Assembly: GCA_965363675.1 (NCBI GenBank)
Contig: CBDTTW010000029.1
Coordinates: forward strand, 1-22,862
From: CBDTTW01 sp965363675
GTDB lineage: Bacteria > Bacteroidota > Rhodothermia > Rhodothermales > DASSAV01
DNA: 22,862 nt
Direction: 5' to 3'
The notes beneath the pieces are model-generated. The model did no database searches, was not told where the DNA came from, and worked only from the letters and a program-made list of their open reading frames with translations. Positions 7,399 to 16,756 of this stretch are shown one piece after another; position 1 is the first letter of the stretch; each line of letters starts with the position of its first letter. A program made the position numbers and the translations under genes.

Positions 7399-8867
7399 TC
7401 ACGCTGTTCCACCGGCAGATCCTGCGGCTCTTGCCGGGGCCGTTTCTGGGGTGGCTCGGCACGATCACGTTTCTGCTGCTGATGCAGTTCCTGATCCGGT
7501 TTCTTCCGGACATCGTCGGCAAGGGCCTTTCGCCGCAGCTCATCGTGGAGCTGATCGCCTATAACCTGGCGAACATGGTAGTGCTGGCCGTGCCGATGTC
7601 GGTGCTGATCGCCTCTCTGATGGCCTTCGGAAAGCTCAGCGAGACGAACGCCTACCTCGTCATGAAAAGCGCCGGCGTCTCGCTGCCGCGCCTGCTCTGG
7701 CCGACGGTTTTGCTGACGCTTGCGCTCTCGGGGGGCATGTGGTATTTCAACAACGAGATTCTGCCCGAGGCCAACTACCGCGCGCGCAACCTCTGGATGG
7801 ACATTCGCCGCAAGAAGCCCGGCTTCCAGCTCGAGCCGGGCGTGTTCTACCGGGGCCTGAGCGGCTACAGCATCCTCATCCGGCGCATCCCCGCCCTCTC
7901 GAACGAACTTCAGGACATCCTGATCTACGACTACACCGGCGTGACCGAGCAGCCCGTGACGATCAAGGCGGCGCGCGGCCGCCTCGACCCGGCCCCCGAC
8001 GGCCGCCGCCTGACCCTGGTGCTCTACAACGGCGAAGTGCATTTCCAGGTGGGCGCCAACACCGCCGAAACCGAGAAGCGCTACGAACGCCTCGGCTTCG
8101 GGACGTACCGGCTGCAACTCGACCTGGCCGACTTCCAGTTCGAGCGCACCAGCCCCGAGCAGGGCTACCGCTCCGACCGCACGATGCGCACCGCCGACAT
8201 GGTCGGCATCGTGGACTCGCTCCAGCAGAGCGCCGCCCACATCCGCGCGAACCTGGCCGGGCTGCTCCGCGCGGACCCGCTCCCCGGCGATGCGCTCTGG
8301 ATCAAGCAAACCCTGGAGGGCGCGCCGCCGTCCGCCGGGGAGCGTCTGCCCGCGGCCGAGGCCCCGCCGCCGCGCGTGGCGCACCCGGCGCTCGCGGGGC
8401 TGGACAGCGTGCAGGCCGCCGAGACGGTGGCCCGCGCGGTGCAGCGCGTCGAGGTGACGCGCTCGCAGGCCGCCGAGATGCGCCTGACGCTCGAATGGGA
8501 GGCGCAGCGCATGAACCGCTACCAGGTCGAGATCCACAAGAAAACCTCGATTGCGCTGGCGTGCGTCATCTACATGCTCATCGGGGCGCCGCTCGGGCTG
8601 TTCATGCGGCGCGGCGGCCTGGCCCGCTCGGGCGCCATCGCCATGGCGATTTTCCTGTTCTACTGGATCACGCTCGTGCAGGGCGAGAAGGCCGCCGACC
8701 GGGGGCTCTTGGCCCCGTGGCTCGGCATGTGGGTCGCCAACATCGCCGCCTCGGCGGCGGCGGTGTGGCTTTTCGCCTACCACCTGTTCGACCTCGGGGC
8801 CACGCCGCGCCTGCGGCAGCGGCTGCCCTTCTTCGGGCGCCCCGCCCCCAAACTCCCCGCCGCCTGA
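7395..8867 (+). CDS. LptF/LptG family permease (YjgP/YjgQ)
   Basis: This 490-residue inner-membrane protein belongs to the family whose LptF and LptG members form the LptB2FG exporter, which extracts lipopolysaccharide from the inner membrane. Three hydrophobic segments lie near 15-110, ending in LSETNAYLVMKSAGVSLPRLL, the cytoplasmic coupling region typical of the family. A periplasmic jellyroll-like part follows (about 130-250), then a variable helical stretch (about 255-385), then EIHKKTSIALACVIYMLIGAPLG and further membrane segments. The length exceeds the usual proteobacterial 360 residues, with the extra in the helical stretch. Longer forms are, from memory, common in Bacteroidota. The ATG at 7395 overlaps the upstream stop. 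Starts further upstream in this frame would run through the metallophosphoesterase gene. I cannot decide between LptF and LptG. No partner permease or LptB is in the window. Confidence 0.92.
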   Translation: MITLFHRQILRLLPGPFLGWLGTITFLLLMQFLIRFLPDIVGKGLSPQLIVELIAYNLANMVVLAVPMSVLIASLMAFGKLSETNAYLVMKSAGVSLPRLLWPTVLLTLALSGGMWYFNNEILPEANYRARNLWMDIRRKKPGFQLEPGVFYRGLSGYSILIRRIPALSNELQDILIYDYTGVTEQPVTIKAARGRLDPAPDGRRLTLVLYNGEVHFQVGANTAETEKRYERLGFGTYRLQLDLADFQFERTSPEQGYRSDRTMRTADMVGIVDSLQQSAAHIRANLAGLLRADPLPGDALWIKQTLEGAPPSAGERLPAAEAPPPRVAHPALAGLDSVQAAETVARAVQRVEVTRSQAAEMRLTLEWEAQRMNRYQVEIHKKTSIALACVIYMLIGAPLGLFMRRGGLARSGAIAMAIFLFYWITLVQGEKAADRGLLAPWLGMWVANIAASAAAVWLFAYHLFDLGATPRLRQRLPFFGRPAPKLPAA

Positions 8868-8869
8868 TT

Positions 8870-9592
8870 ATGCTGCACCTCGTGCCCACCCCCATCGGCA
8901 ACCTGGAGGACATCACGCTGCGCGCGCTCCGGGTGCTCAAGGAAGCCGACCTCATCGCGTGCGAGGATACGCGCACCTCGGGCGTGCTGCTGGAGCGCTA
9001 CGGCATCACGACGCCCCGCACCAGCTACCACGACCACAACGAGCAGCACAAGGCCGCCCAGCTCGTCGAGCGCATGCGCGCCGGGGCGCGCGTGGCCCTC
9101 ATCACCGACGCCGGCTCGCCCGGCATCTCCGACCCCGGCTTTTACCTCGTGCGCGCCTGCCTGCGCGAAGGGCTGCCCGTCGAGGCGCTGCCGGGGCCTA
9201 CCGCCGCGATCCCGGCGCTCGCCGCCAGCGGCCTGCCCGCCGAGCGCTTCGCCTTCGAGGGCTTTCTGCCGGTCAAGAAAGGCCGCCAGACGCGCATCGC
9301 GGGGCTTGCCGAGGAGCCGCGCACGATGGTCTTCTACGAGGCCCCGCACCGGCTCGTCAAGACGCTGGAGCAGCTCGCCGCCGCCTTCGGCGCCGAGCGT
9401 CCGGCGGCCGTCGCGCGCGAGCTGACCAAGCGCTTCGAGGAAATCCGCCGGGGCGGCCTGGCCGAGCTGGCCGCCCACTACGCCGCCGCCCCCTCGGTGC
9501 GCGGCGAGATCGTGCTGGTCGTCGGGGGCTGCCCCGAGACGCGGCGGCCGGGCAAGAAATCGCGCCGTGAGGCGTTACCTCCTGAACCCTAA
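8870..9592 (+). CDS. rsmI: 16S rRNA (cytidine(1402)-2'-O)-methyltransferase RsmI
   Basis: RsmI uses S-adenosylmethionine to methylate the 2'-OH of C1402 in 16S rRNA, which tunes decoding in the P site. The 240-residue protein carries the full set of family motifs. These are LVPTPIGNLEDITLRAL at 4-20, ACEDTRTSGVLL, YHDHNE, the SAM-site block ALITDAGSPGISDPGF, ALPGPTAAIPAL, FEGFLP, and FYEAPHR. The tetrapyrrole-methylase-like fold is therefore complete. The C-terminal tail after VVGG is short and basic, with low complexity. The gene starts 2 bp after the permease stop, so it is almost certainly in the same transcript. No separate promoter or strong Shine-Dalgarno sequence is seen. Confidence 0.96.
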   Translation: MLHLVPTPIGNLEDITLRALRVLKEADLIACEDTRTSGVLLERYGITTPRTSYHDHNEQHKAAQLVERMRAGARVALITDAGSPGISDPGFYLVRACLREGLPVEALPGPTAAIPALAASGLPAERFAFEGFLPVKKGRQTRIAGLAEEPRTMVFYEAPHRLVKTLEQLAAAFGAERPAAVARELTKRFEEIRRGGLAELAAHYAAAPSVRGEIVLVVGGCPETRRPGKKSRREALPPEP

Positions 9593-9604
9593 GCCTGCTG
9601 CTCC

Positions 9605-10129
9605 ATGAGAACCCTGCTTACCCTGTGCCTGCCGGCGCTCGGGCTTGCGCTCCTCGGCCCGGCCGCGCGCGCCCAGGCCCCCGCCGCCGAGGCCCTCACG
9701 CCCGCCGAAGAGCGCGTCCAGGCGCTCGTGGGGCGCGGCGACAGCGTGTACGTCGTCCACTTCTGGGCGCCGTGGTGCCCCAACTCGCTGGCCGAACTCG
9801 AAGCCGGCTGGGCCGACCTCGTGCGCGCCAACCCCGGCGTCGGGTTCGCCTTCGTCACGGTGTGGAACAACGGCAAGCCCGGCGCCGACGTGCTGCGCGG
9901 CCACGGCCTGCCCGAGCGCGTGCTGGAGATCGTGCAGCCCGACCGCGGCCCCAGCACCAACCAGGCCCTGCGCCGCATGGCGTTCCTGGGGCGCCCCATG
10001 ACGTGGGTCCCCTCGACGTGGATCTTCACGCCCAAAGGCCGCCTTGCCTTTGCGCTCGACTACGGCGAGATGGACATGCCGACGCTGCAACACCTCATCG
10101 AAATGGCGAGCCACGGCTGGAACCGCTGA
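9605..10129 (+). CDS. Exported thioredoxin-like protein with a CxxS active site
   Basis: This 174-residue protein has a signal peptide (about 1-24, ending ARAQ) and a thioredoxin fold. The active-site block is FWAPWCPNS (C58, S61), so the resolving cysteine is replaced by serine. The cis-proline loop is present as WVPSTWIF (P136), followed by TPKGRLAFALDYG. C58 is the only cysteine in the predicted mature protein, so a normal dithiol reductase cycle is not possible. A monothiol or isomerase-like role, a mixed-disulfide carrier, or a non-redox role would fit better. The region between the active site and the proline is longer than in thioredoxin, as in TlpA-like proteins. It starts 12 bp after rsmI and closes the operon. 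The partner is unknown. Confidence 0.85.
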   Translation: MRTLLTLCLPALGLALLGPAARAQAPAAEALTPAEERVQALVGRGDSVYVVHFWAPWCPNSLAELEAGWADLVRANPGVGFAFVTVWNNGKPGADVLRGHGLPERVLEIVQPDRGPSTNQALRRMAFLGRPMTWVPSTWIFTPKGRLAFALDYGEMDMPTLQHLIEMASHGWNR

Positions 10130-10142
10130 GGCGGCTTCCGGC

Positions 10143-10171
10143 TTGTAGGCGCGCCGCTTCGGCAGTATCAT
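10143..10171 (+). promoter_or_regulatory. Possible promoter of the GT117-type gene
   Basis: TTG at 10143-10145 is followed by 20 bases and then TATCAT at 10166-10171, the spacing used by Bacteroidota primary sigma factors. The -7 box fits TAnnTTTG only in part. It lies about 80 bp upstream of the ATG at 10252. Confidence 0.35.
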
Positions 10172-10251
10172 AGAGCGCGCATGCGCAGCCTGCGGGCCGG
10201 GCGCTGCGCCGGGCCGCACGGCCCACCCTCCTGGATCGCACCCCGATTATA

Positions 10252-13098
10252 ATGAACCTCAGACTTGCGGAGCGCCTGGCAGCCGGCGCCGTTTTCCTCT
10301 ACGCCCTGCTGCTCTACCTCTTCACCGTCGCCCCGACCGCCTCCTTCTGGGACGCCGGCGAGTTCATCGCCATCGCGCACGGCTTGCAGGTGTCGCACCC
10401 GCCCGGGGCGCCGTTCTACATGCTCTGGGGACGCCTGTTCAGCATGTTCGCTCCGGCCGATCAGGTGGCGCTCGCCGTCAACCTGGTCTCGGTGTTCGCC
10501 AGCGCCTTCACGGTCTTGCTGACGCACCTTTCCATCGTGCGGCTCGTGCGGCTCTGGCAGACCGAAGCCGAGGAGCACTCCGCGACGGGGCGGGGCATCG
10601 CCCTGGCTGGCGGCGCCGTCGGCGCGCTGGCCTTCGCCGCCACCGATTCGTTCTGGTTCAACGCCGTCGAGGCCGAAGTCTACGCCATGTCGATGCTGTT
10701 CACGGCGGCCGTGGTGTGGCTCGTCCTGCGGTGGCAGGAGCTGGCGCGCGCCGAGGAAGCGCTGCTCGGCGGGACGGCGCACCCGTTCGGGCTCAGCGCC
10801 AACCGCTACCTCGTGCTGATCGCCTACCTGTTCGGCCTCGCCATCGGCGTGCACCTGCTCAACCTGCTCGCGCTCTTTTTCATTGCGCTCATCTTCTACT
10901 TTGCCGAGATCGAGCGGCCGCACCTGAGCATGGGGCAAATCTGGAAAGGCATCATCCTGACGGGCGTCGTCAGCGTGGCCTTGTTCCTGATCGTCTACCC
11001 CGGCGTCGTACAGTGGCTGCCGGACATCGCCGGGCGCACCAACGCTACGCTGACCCTGCTGGCCGTGGTGGGCCTCTCGGCCTTCGCCATCTACTACACG
11101 CAGCGCCATCACATGCAGGCGGCCAACCTCGTGGCGGTCTCGATTGCGGTGCTGCTCATCGGCTACTCGACCTACGCGCTCATCTTCATCCGCAGCGCCG
11201 CCAACCCCCCCATCGACGAAAACGACCCGGAGACGACCGAGGCCATCGTCAGCTACCTCAAGCGCGAGCAGTACGGCTCGACGCCGCTGCTCAAGGGAGC
11301 CTCGTACGACAACAACATCGGCGCCGTCAACCCCGACGACATCCAGCTTTTCCCCCGGCGCTACTCGCCCGACCCGAGCCACATGCGCGTTTACGCCCGC
11401 TACAACTCGGACTGGGATTTCTTCTGGAAGTACCAGGTCGGGCATATGTATGTGCGCTACTTCCTGTGGAACTTCGTCGGCCGCGCCGCCGACACGCAGG
11501 ACGCCCCGGCCATCACGGGCCTGTTCCCCGGCGAGACCGACCACATCCTCTACCAGACCCCGAGCGAGCGCGCCGGCCGCAACGCCTACTACGCCCTGCC
11601 GCTGCTGATCGGGCTCGTCGGGGCGGGCTTCCACTTCAGCCGCGACTGGCGGCGCGCCTTCAGCGTGCTCATGCTGTTTCTGCTGACGGGCATCGGCATC
11701 ATCGTCTACCTCAACCAGACGCCCATCCAGCCCCGCGAGCGCGATTACTCGTACGTGGCGAGCTTCTTCGCCTTTGCCCTCTGGATCGGCCTCGGGGCCT
11801 CCGGGACCCTGCAATACCTGCGCGAGGCCCTGGCCGAAAAGCTCTCCTGGAGCGAGGGCCGCGCCGCCCCCGTCCTCGGCCTGGCGGCGGTCGTGCTCTT
11901 CTGCGCGGCGCCGCTCCTGCTGACCATCGAGAACTACGACGACCACGACCGCTCGGGGCAGTACGCCGCGCCGGACTACGCCTACAACATGCTCCAGAGC
12001 GCCGGGCGCAACGGCATCCTGTTCACCAACGGCGACAACGACACCTTCCCGCTGTGGTACGCCCAGGAGGTCGAGGGCGTCCGGACGGACGTGCGCGTGG
12101 TCAACCTCTCGCTGCTCAACACGCCCTGGTACATCAAGCAGCTCAAGAACCAGGCCTCCCACGAGTCGGAGCCGCTGCCGATCTCGCTCACGGACGAGCA
12201 GATCGAGCGCGTCGAGCCGGTGGCGTGGCAGCCGCAAACGATTCGGCTGCCCGTGGACCCGGCCGCGTTCCGGTTGCCCGAGGGCGCCCGCCCGCTGCCC
12301 GACACCGTGCGCCTGCAAAACCCCATGGAATGGACCATGACCGGGCGGCCCTACAACCAGGAGATGAACTGGCTGCACGTAGCCGACCAGCTCGCCCTGA
12401 ACATCGTGCAGACGAACGCCGAGCAAGGCTGGAAGCGCCCGATCAGCTTTGCCGTGACGGTGAGCCAGGACAGCCAGCTCGATTTGCAGAACTACTTCCA
12501 ACTCGAAGGCCAGGCGCTGCGCGTCGTGCCGGTCCGGCACGACGTGCCGCTCGGGCGCGTCGCTCCGGAGGCCATCCTGCCGAACCTGAAACAATTCCGG
12601 TTCCGCAACCTCAACGACCCCGACGTGTACTACGACGAGAACATCCGCCGCATGGTGGATAACTACCGCAACATTTTCTCGCACACCGCCGAGCAGCTCG
12701 CGCAGCAGGGGCTGCGCCGGGAGAGCATCGCGCTGCTCGACACGCTGCAAGCCAACGTGCCCTACGCCACCATCCCCGGCGACGAGCGCTCGTTCTACTA
12801 CGTCGCGCGGGCCTACGAAGCCGCCGGGGCCTACGACAAGGCGGCGGCCGTCTGGAAAATCGGCGAGCCCGTTTTTCTGCACACCCTCAAGCACGCCCGC
12901 GACGACCGCGAGGCCGAGTTCATCTCGCAGTTCATCCAGATCATGCGCATGACGTACATGGAGGCCGGCGACTTCGAGGCCGCCGCCGCCCTGACCGACC
13001 GCATGGCCGAGGCGTTCAGCAACCCGACGCTCAAGCGCACCCCGCAGCAGCTCCGGCAGGAGTTCGAGGCTGCCGCGCGCGACTCGTCGGCCCCCTAA
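10252..13098 (+). CDS. DUF2723 (GT117-type) multi-spanning membrane glycosyltransferase
   Basis: This 948-residue protein has about ten or more membrane segments in its first 600 residues and a soluble C-terminal part of roughly 350 residues. The DUF2723 signature is clear: SFWDAGEFIAIAHGLQVSHP at 31-50, then PGAPFYMLWGRLF. The aspartate and glutamate in WDAGE (D34, E37) occupy the place of the acidic catalytic residues of GT-C enzymes. Later family blocks include FWKYQVGHMYVRYFLWNFVG and QPRERDYSYVASFFAFALWIG. The human relative TMEM260 is a protein O-mannosyltransferase, which gave rise to the name GT117. The bacterial acceptor is not known. The C-terminal part holds helical repeat-like segments (AEQLAQQGLRRESIALLDTL, YVARAYEAAGAYDKAAAVWK) that resemble TPRs. 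It has its own upstream gap of 122 bp. The family assignment is sure and the activity is inferred. Confidence 0.93.
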   Translation: MNLRLAERLAAGAVFLYALLLYLFTVAPTASFWDAGEFIAIAHGLQVSHPPGAPFYMLWGRLFSMFAPADQVALAVNLVSVFASAFTVLLTHLSIVRLVRLWQTEAEEHSATGRGIALAGGAVGALAFAATDSFWFNAVEAEVYAMSMLFTAAVVWLVLRWQELARAEEALLGGTAHPFGLSANRYLVLIAYLFGLAIGVHLLNLLALFFIALIFYFAEIERPHLSMGQIWKGIILTGVVSVALFLIVYPGVVQWLPDIAGRTNATLTLLAVVGLSAFAIYYTQRHHMQAANLVAVSIAVLLIGYSTYALIFIRSAANPPIDENDPETTEAIVSYLKREQYGSTPLLKGASYDNNIGAVNPDDIQLFPRRYSPDPSHMRVYARYNSDWDFFWKYQVGHMYVRYFLWNFVGRAADTQDAPAITGLFPGETDHILYQTPSERAGRNAYYALPLLIGLVGAGFHFSRDWRRAFSVLMLFLLTGIGIIVYLNQTPIQPRERDYSYVASFFAFALWIGLGASGTLQYLREALAEKLSWSEGRAAPVLGLAAVVLFCAAPLLLTIENYDDHDRSGQYAAPDYAYNMLQSAGRNGILFTNGDNDTFPLWYAQEVEGVRTDVRVVNLSLLNTPWYIKQLKNQASHESEPLPISLTDEQIERVEPVAWQPQTIRLPVDPAAFRLPEGARPLPDTVRLQNPMEWTMTGRPYNQEMNWLHVADQLALNIVQTNAEQGWKRPISFAVTVSQDSQLDLQNYFQLEGQALRVVPVRHDVPLGRVAPEAILPNLKQFRFRNLNDPDVYYDENIRRMVDNYRNIFSHTAEQLAQQGLRRESIALLDTLQANVPYATIPGDERSFYYVARAYEAAGAYDKAAAVWKIGEPVFLHTLKHARDDREAEFISQFIQIMRMTYMEAGDFEAAAALTDRMAEAFSNPTLKRTPQQLRQEFEAAARDSSAP

Positions 13099-13269
13099 AT
13101 TCCTTTCAGGTTGTCACTAGGCGCCGCCCGGCCACGCCTTCCCGAGGGCGGCCGCGCGGCGCCCCCGGGGCCCCCGGCGCCGCGCCCCACCAAAGCCTCC
13201 CCGTTGCAGGGTTATCGCAATTCGGCGCCTAAAATCAGTATTCCGATGGCGCCGCCGCGCCGGGCCGCA

Positions 13270-13298
13270 TTGACACAGCCTGCCTCCCCTGATATATT
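13270..13298 (+). promoter_or_regulatory. Strong sigma70-like promoter of the cold-shock gene
   Basis: TTGACA at 13270-13275 and TATATT at 13293-13298 are separated by exactly 17 bases, a near-perfect classical bacterial promoter. The downstream edge reads TATATTTTG, which also comes close to the Bacteroidota TAnnTTTG box. Transcription would start near 13305, giving a leader of about 155 bases. Confidence 0.7.
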
Positions 13299-13360
13299 TT
13301 GCTGATATACGCCCCCCGGGCGCCGTATAGTTACACAGTTGAAGGGAAGGTATCCGTGGA

Positions 13361-13380
13361 GCGCCCCGCCGGTGGGGCGC
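13361..13380 (+). promoter_or_regulatory. Hairpin in the cold-shock mRNA leader
   Basis: GCGCCCC and GGGGCGC form a perfect 7-bp stem around a 6-nt loop (GCCGGT), about 80 bases before the start codon. Long structured leaders are known regulators of cold-shock genes in other bacteria, so a temperature-dependent role is possible here. Confidence 0.45.
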
Positions 13381-13460
13381 GTTCTGCCGCCCATCGACGA
13401 TCCGCGTAAGAGCCTGCCGCTTGCGGCGGCGGTCATTCGGTTACCCTCACGGAGGTTTCC

Positions 13461-13742
13461 ATGGCAGTTCAGCGAAGCGTCGTCAAATGGTTCGACGCGA
13501 AAAAAGGGTATGGCTTCCTGGTCAACCCGGACGGCGGCGAAGACATTTTCGTGCACTACACCTGCATCGGCAACGACCGCCGCTTCAAGACGCTGCGCAC
13601 CGGGCAGGAGGTCGCCTACGAGCTTGTAGCGGGCGAAAAAGGGCTGCACGCGCACCATGTGGCCCCGCTCGACGACGCGGCGGCGCCCTCCGCCGACCCG
13701 GACGCGACGCGCCCGCCCGCCCCGCCGCCTCCGAGCCTGTAG
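13461..13742 (+). CDS. Cold-shock domain protein
   Basis: This 93-residue protein has one cold-shock domain (residues 1-70) that binds single-stranded RNA or DNA. RNP1 is KGYGFL at 15-20 and RNP2 is DIFVHY at 28-33, both intact, with VVKWFDAKKG leading in and LRTGQEVAYELV after. A 20-residue tail rich in proline, alanine and aspartate follows and is probably disordered. The start is fixed by GGAGG at 13451-13455, five bases upstream, one of the best ribosome-binding sites in the window. Together with the strong promoter, this suggests high expression. The likely role is as an RNA chaperone in translation or stress. The long leader suggests post-transcriptional control. The family is certain, but whether it is cold-induced is not shown. 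Confidence 0.95.
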   Translation: MAVQRSVVKWFDAKKGYGFLVNPDGGEDIFVHYTCIGNDRRFKTLRTGQEVAYELVAGEKGLHAHHVAPLDDAAAPSADPDATRPPAPPPPSL

Positions 13743-13758
13743 CGCCCTGCCCGGGCGC
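13742..13758 (+). terminator. Hairpin overlapping the cold-shock stop codon
   Basis: GCGCCC at 13742-13747 pairs with GGGCGC at 13753-13758 around a 5-nt loop, beginning at the last base of the stop codon. No T-tract follows. It could end or stabilise the short cold-shock transcript. Confidence 0.35.
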
Positions 13759-13759
13759 G

Positions 13760-13789
13760 TTGCAGGTCGGGCCGCCGCGTCCTATTTTG
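13760..13789 (+). promoter_or_regulatory. Possible promoter of the small unknown gene and ybeY
   Basis: TTG at 13760-13762 is followed by 20 bases and then TATTTTG at 13783-13789. Spacing and boxes fit the Bacteroidota type. It lies 62 bp upstream of the ATG at 13852, between the cold-shock hairpin and the unknown gene. Confidence 0.45.
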
Positions 13790-13851
13790 CCTGTTCCGGC
13801 GCACGCCGGAGAAGAGAAGATCAACCGGGCTCGCAGGGCGCGCATACGACT

Positions 13852-14328
13852 ATGGCTTTCACGTTTTCCGACGACGACATCCGCAAAATCGCCTCGGTGC
13901 TGGGCGCCGAGCCCAAACACGACGAGCGCCTGCACCGGTTCGAACTGCACGACGCCGTAAGCCAGCGCCGGATGACGCTCGAAATCCAGACGGGCGTGAC
14001 CCTGCCGGCCGCCATGGCGGACGCAGGCCCCGCCACGCTCATCTCGATCTACGCCGCCAGCTCGTTTCTGCAACTGCATGCGTGCACGGGTTACATCGCC
14101 AGCGCAGAGCTGGGCGAGGTGATCTTCTTCGCGCGCGGCAGCGGCTCGACGAGCGGCCTCGTCGTGGAGCGGCAGGCCGGGTGCTCGCTCTACGCCAACG
14201 TGAACGACCGCCTGCTCTCGACGGATTTTACGCAGCTCCCGCCCGAGCTGATCATGAGCAGCGTGGCCCTCTCGATGACCGAGACGCTCTTCAGCGATCT
14301 GGCTGAGAACGCCGGCTCGGAAGGCTGA
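13852..14328 (+). CDS. Small uncharacterised protein upstream of ybeY
   Basis: This 158-residue protein is not one I recognise. It has no signal peptide, no clear membrane segment and no catalytic motif. The composition is that of a globular alpha/beta cytoplasmic protein. It opens with FSDDDIRKIASVLG, has a central strand-rich part (LISIYAASSFLQLHACTGYI, GEVIFFARG, SGLVVERQAGCSLYANV), and ends with a helix (SSVALSMTETLFSDLAENAG). Starts further upstream in this frame run through the intergenic promoter, so the ATG at 13852 is preferred. That ATG also places MAFTFSDDDI at the N-terminus. The stop is four bases before the GTG of ybeY, so the two are probably co-transcribed. A link to RNA processing would be only guilt by association. 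Codon use matches the neighbours. Confidence 0.8.
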   Translation: MAFTFSDDDIRKIASVLGAEPKHDERLHRFELHDAVSQRRMTLEIQTGVTLPAAMADAGPATLISIYAASSFLQLHACTGYIASAELGEVIFFARGSGSTSGLVVERQAGCSLYANVNDRLLSTDFTQLPPELIMSSVALSMTETLFSDLAENAGSEG

Positions 14329-14332
14329 CCCC

Positions 14333-14770
14333 GTGGACGCCGCCGCAAGCGAACTCGACGTGATCGTGGAACACCCGGGGCCGGCGCCGGACGTGGAGCG
14401 CCTGCGCGCCGCCGCCCTGGCCTGCCTGGCCGCCGAAGCCCCCGGCTCCTATACCGTCGCCCTGATCCTGACCGACCGCGAGACCGTCTGGGCGCTGAAC
14501 CGCACCTACTTGCAGCACGACTACCCCACCGACGTGCTTTCGTTCGACCTCTCGGCCGACGAACCGGGCGCGCCCCTCGAAGGCGAGGTGTACGTGGACC
14601 TGGACATGGCCCACGAGCGGCACGCCGAGTTCGGGGCGGACTTCGCCACGGAAGCTTGCCGCTACGCCCTGCACGGCCTGTTGCACCTGGTCGGCTACGA
14701 CGACGCCGCGCCCGAGGACAAGGCCCGCATGCACGCCCTCGAAGACCGCTACCTCGGCCTGGCGCCGTAG
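14333..14770 (+). CDS. ybeY: Endoribonuclease YbeY (rRNA maturation factor)
   Basis: YbeY is a zinc-dependent single-strand RNase involved in 16S rRNA 3'-end maturation and ribosome quality control. The 145-residue protein shows LNRTYLQHDYPTDVLSFDL, the family strand-helix core, and HGLLHLVGYDD, the metal motif. The first two histidines are present and the third ligand position is aspartate instead of the histidine of E. coli (GYDH). From memory, many Bacteroidota YbeY proteins also lack that histidine. The start is a GTG, four bases after the preceding stop. No closer ATG keeps the N-terminal strand (SELDVIVEH). The gene converges on the ABC-F gene with an 11-bp gap. Identification is firm. 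Confidence 0.93.
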   Translation: MDAAASELDVIVEHPGPAPDVERLRAAALACLAAEAPGSYTVALILTDRETVWALNRTYLQHDYPTDVLSFDLSADEPGAPLEGEVYVDLDMAHERHAEFGADFATEACRYALHGLLHLVGYDDAAPEDKARMHALEDRYLGLAP

Positions 14771-14781
14771 CGGCGACGGCT

Positions 14782-16734
<1,953 letters not shown>

Positions 16735-16756
16735 GGAGTAGGCAAAGGGAGGGAGG

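Larger units (their letters stand above)
13099..13460 (+). other. Long intergenic region and structured cold-shock leader
   Basis: These 362 bp contain no convincing gene. The first 90 bases are very GC-rich, with several inverted matches (GGCGCCG near 13121 against CGGCGCC near 13158), and may end the previous transcript. An AT-richer patch follows near 13214-13245, then the promoter at 13270-13298, then about 155 bases of leader ahead of the cold-shock gene. The leader includes a perfect hairpin at 13361-13380 and GC-rich short dyads near 13420. Confidence 0.6.

Noticed and set aside
6870..8867. An extended LptF/G protein starting inside the metallophosphoesterase gene
   Set aside because: The extra 175 residues are an out-of-frame translation of the upstream gene. 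The ATGA overlap at 7395 fixes the start.
7739..9592. An extended RsmI protein fused to upstream sequence
   Set aside because: The upstream part is an out-of-frame reading of the permease gene. RsmI begins at 8870 with MLHLVPTPIGN.
13111..13305. A 64-codon forward frame after the GT117-type gene
   Set aside because: It is a proline/alanine/arginine low-complexity translation of GC-rich intergenic DNA, and it runs through the cold-shock promoter.
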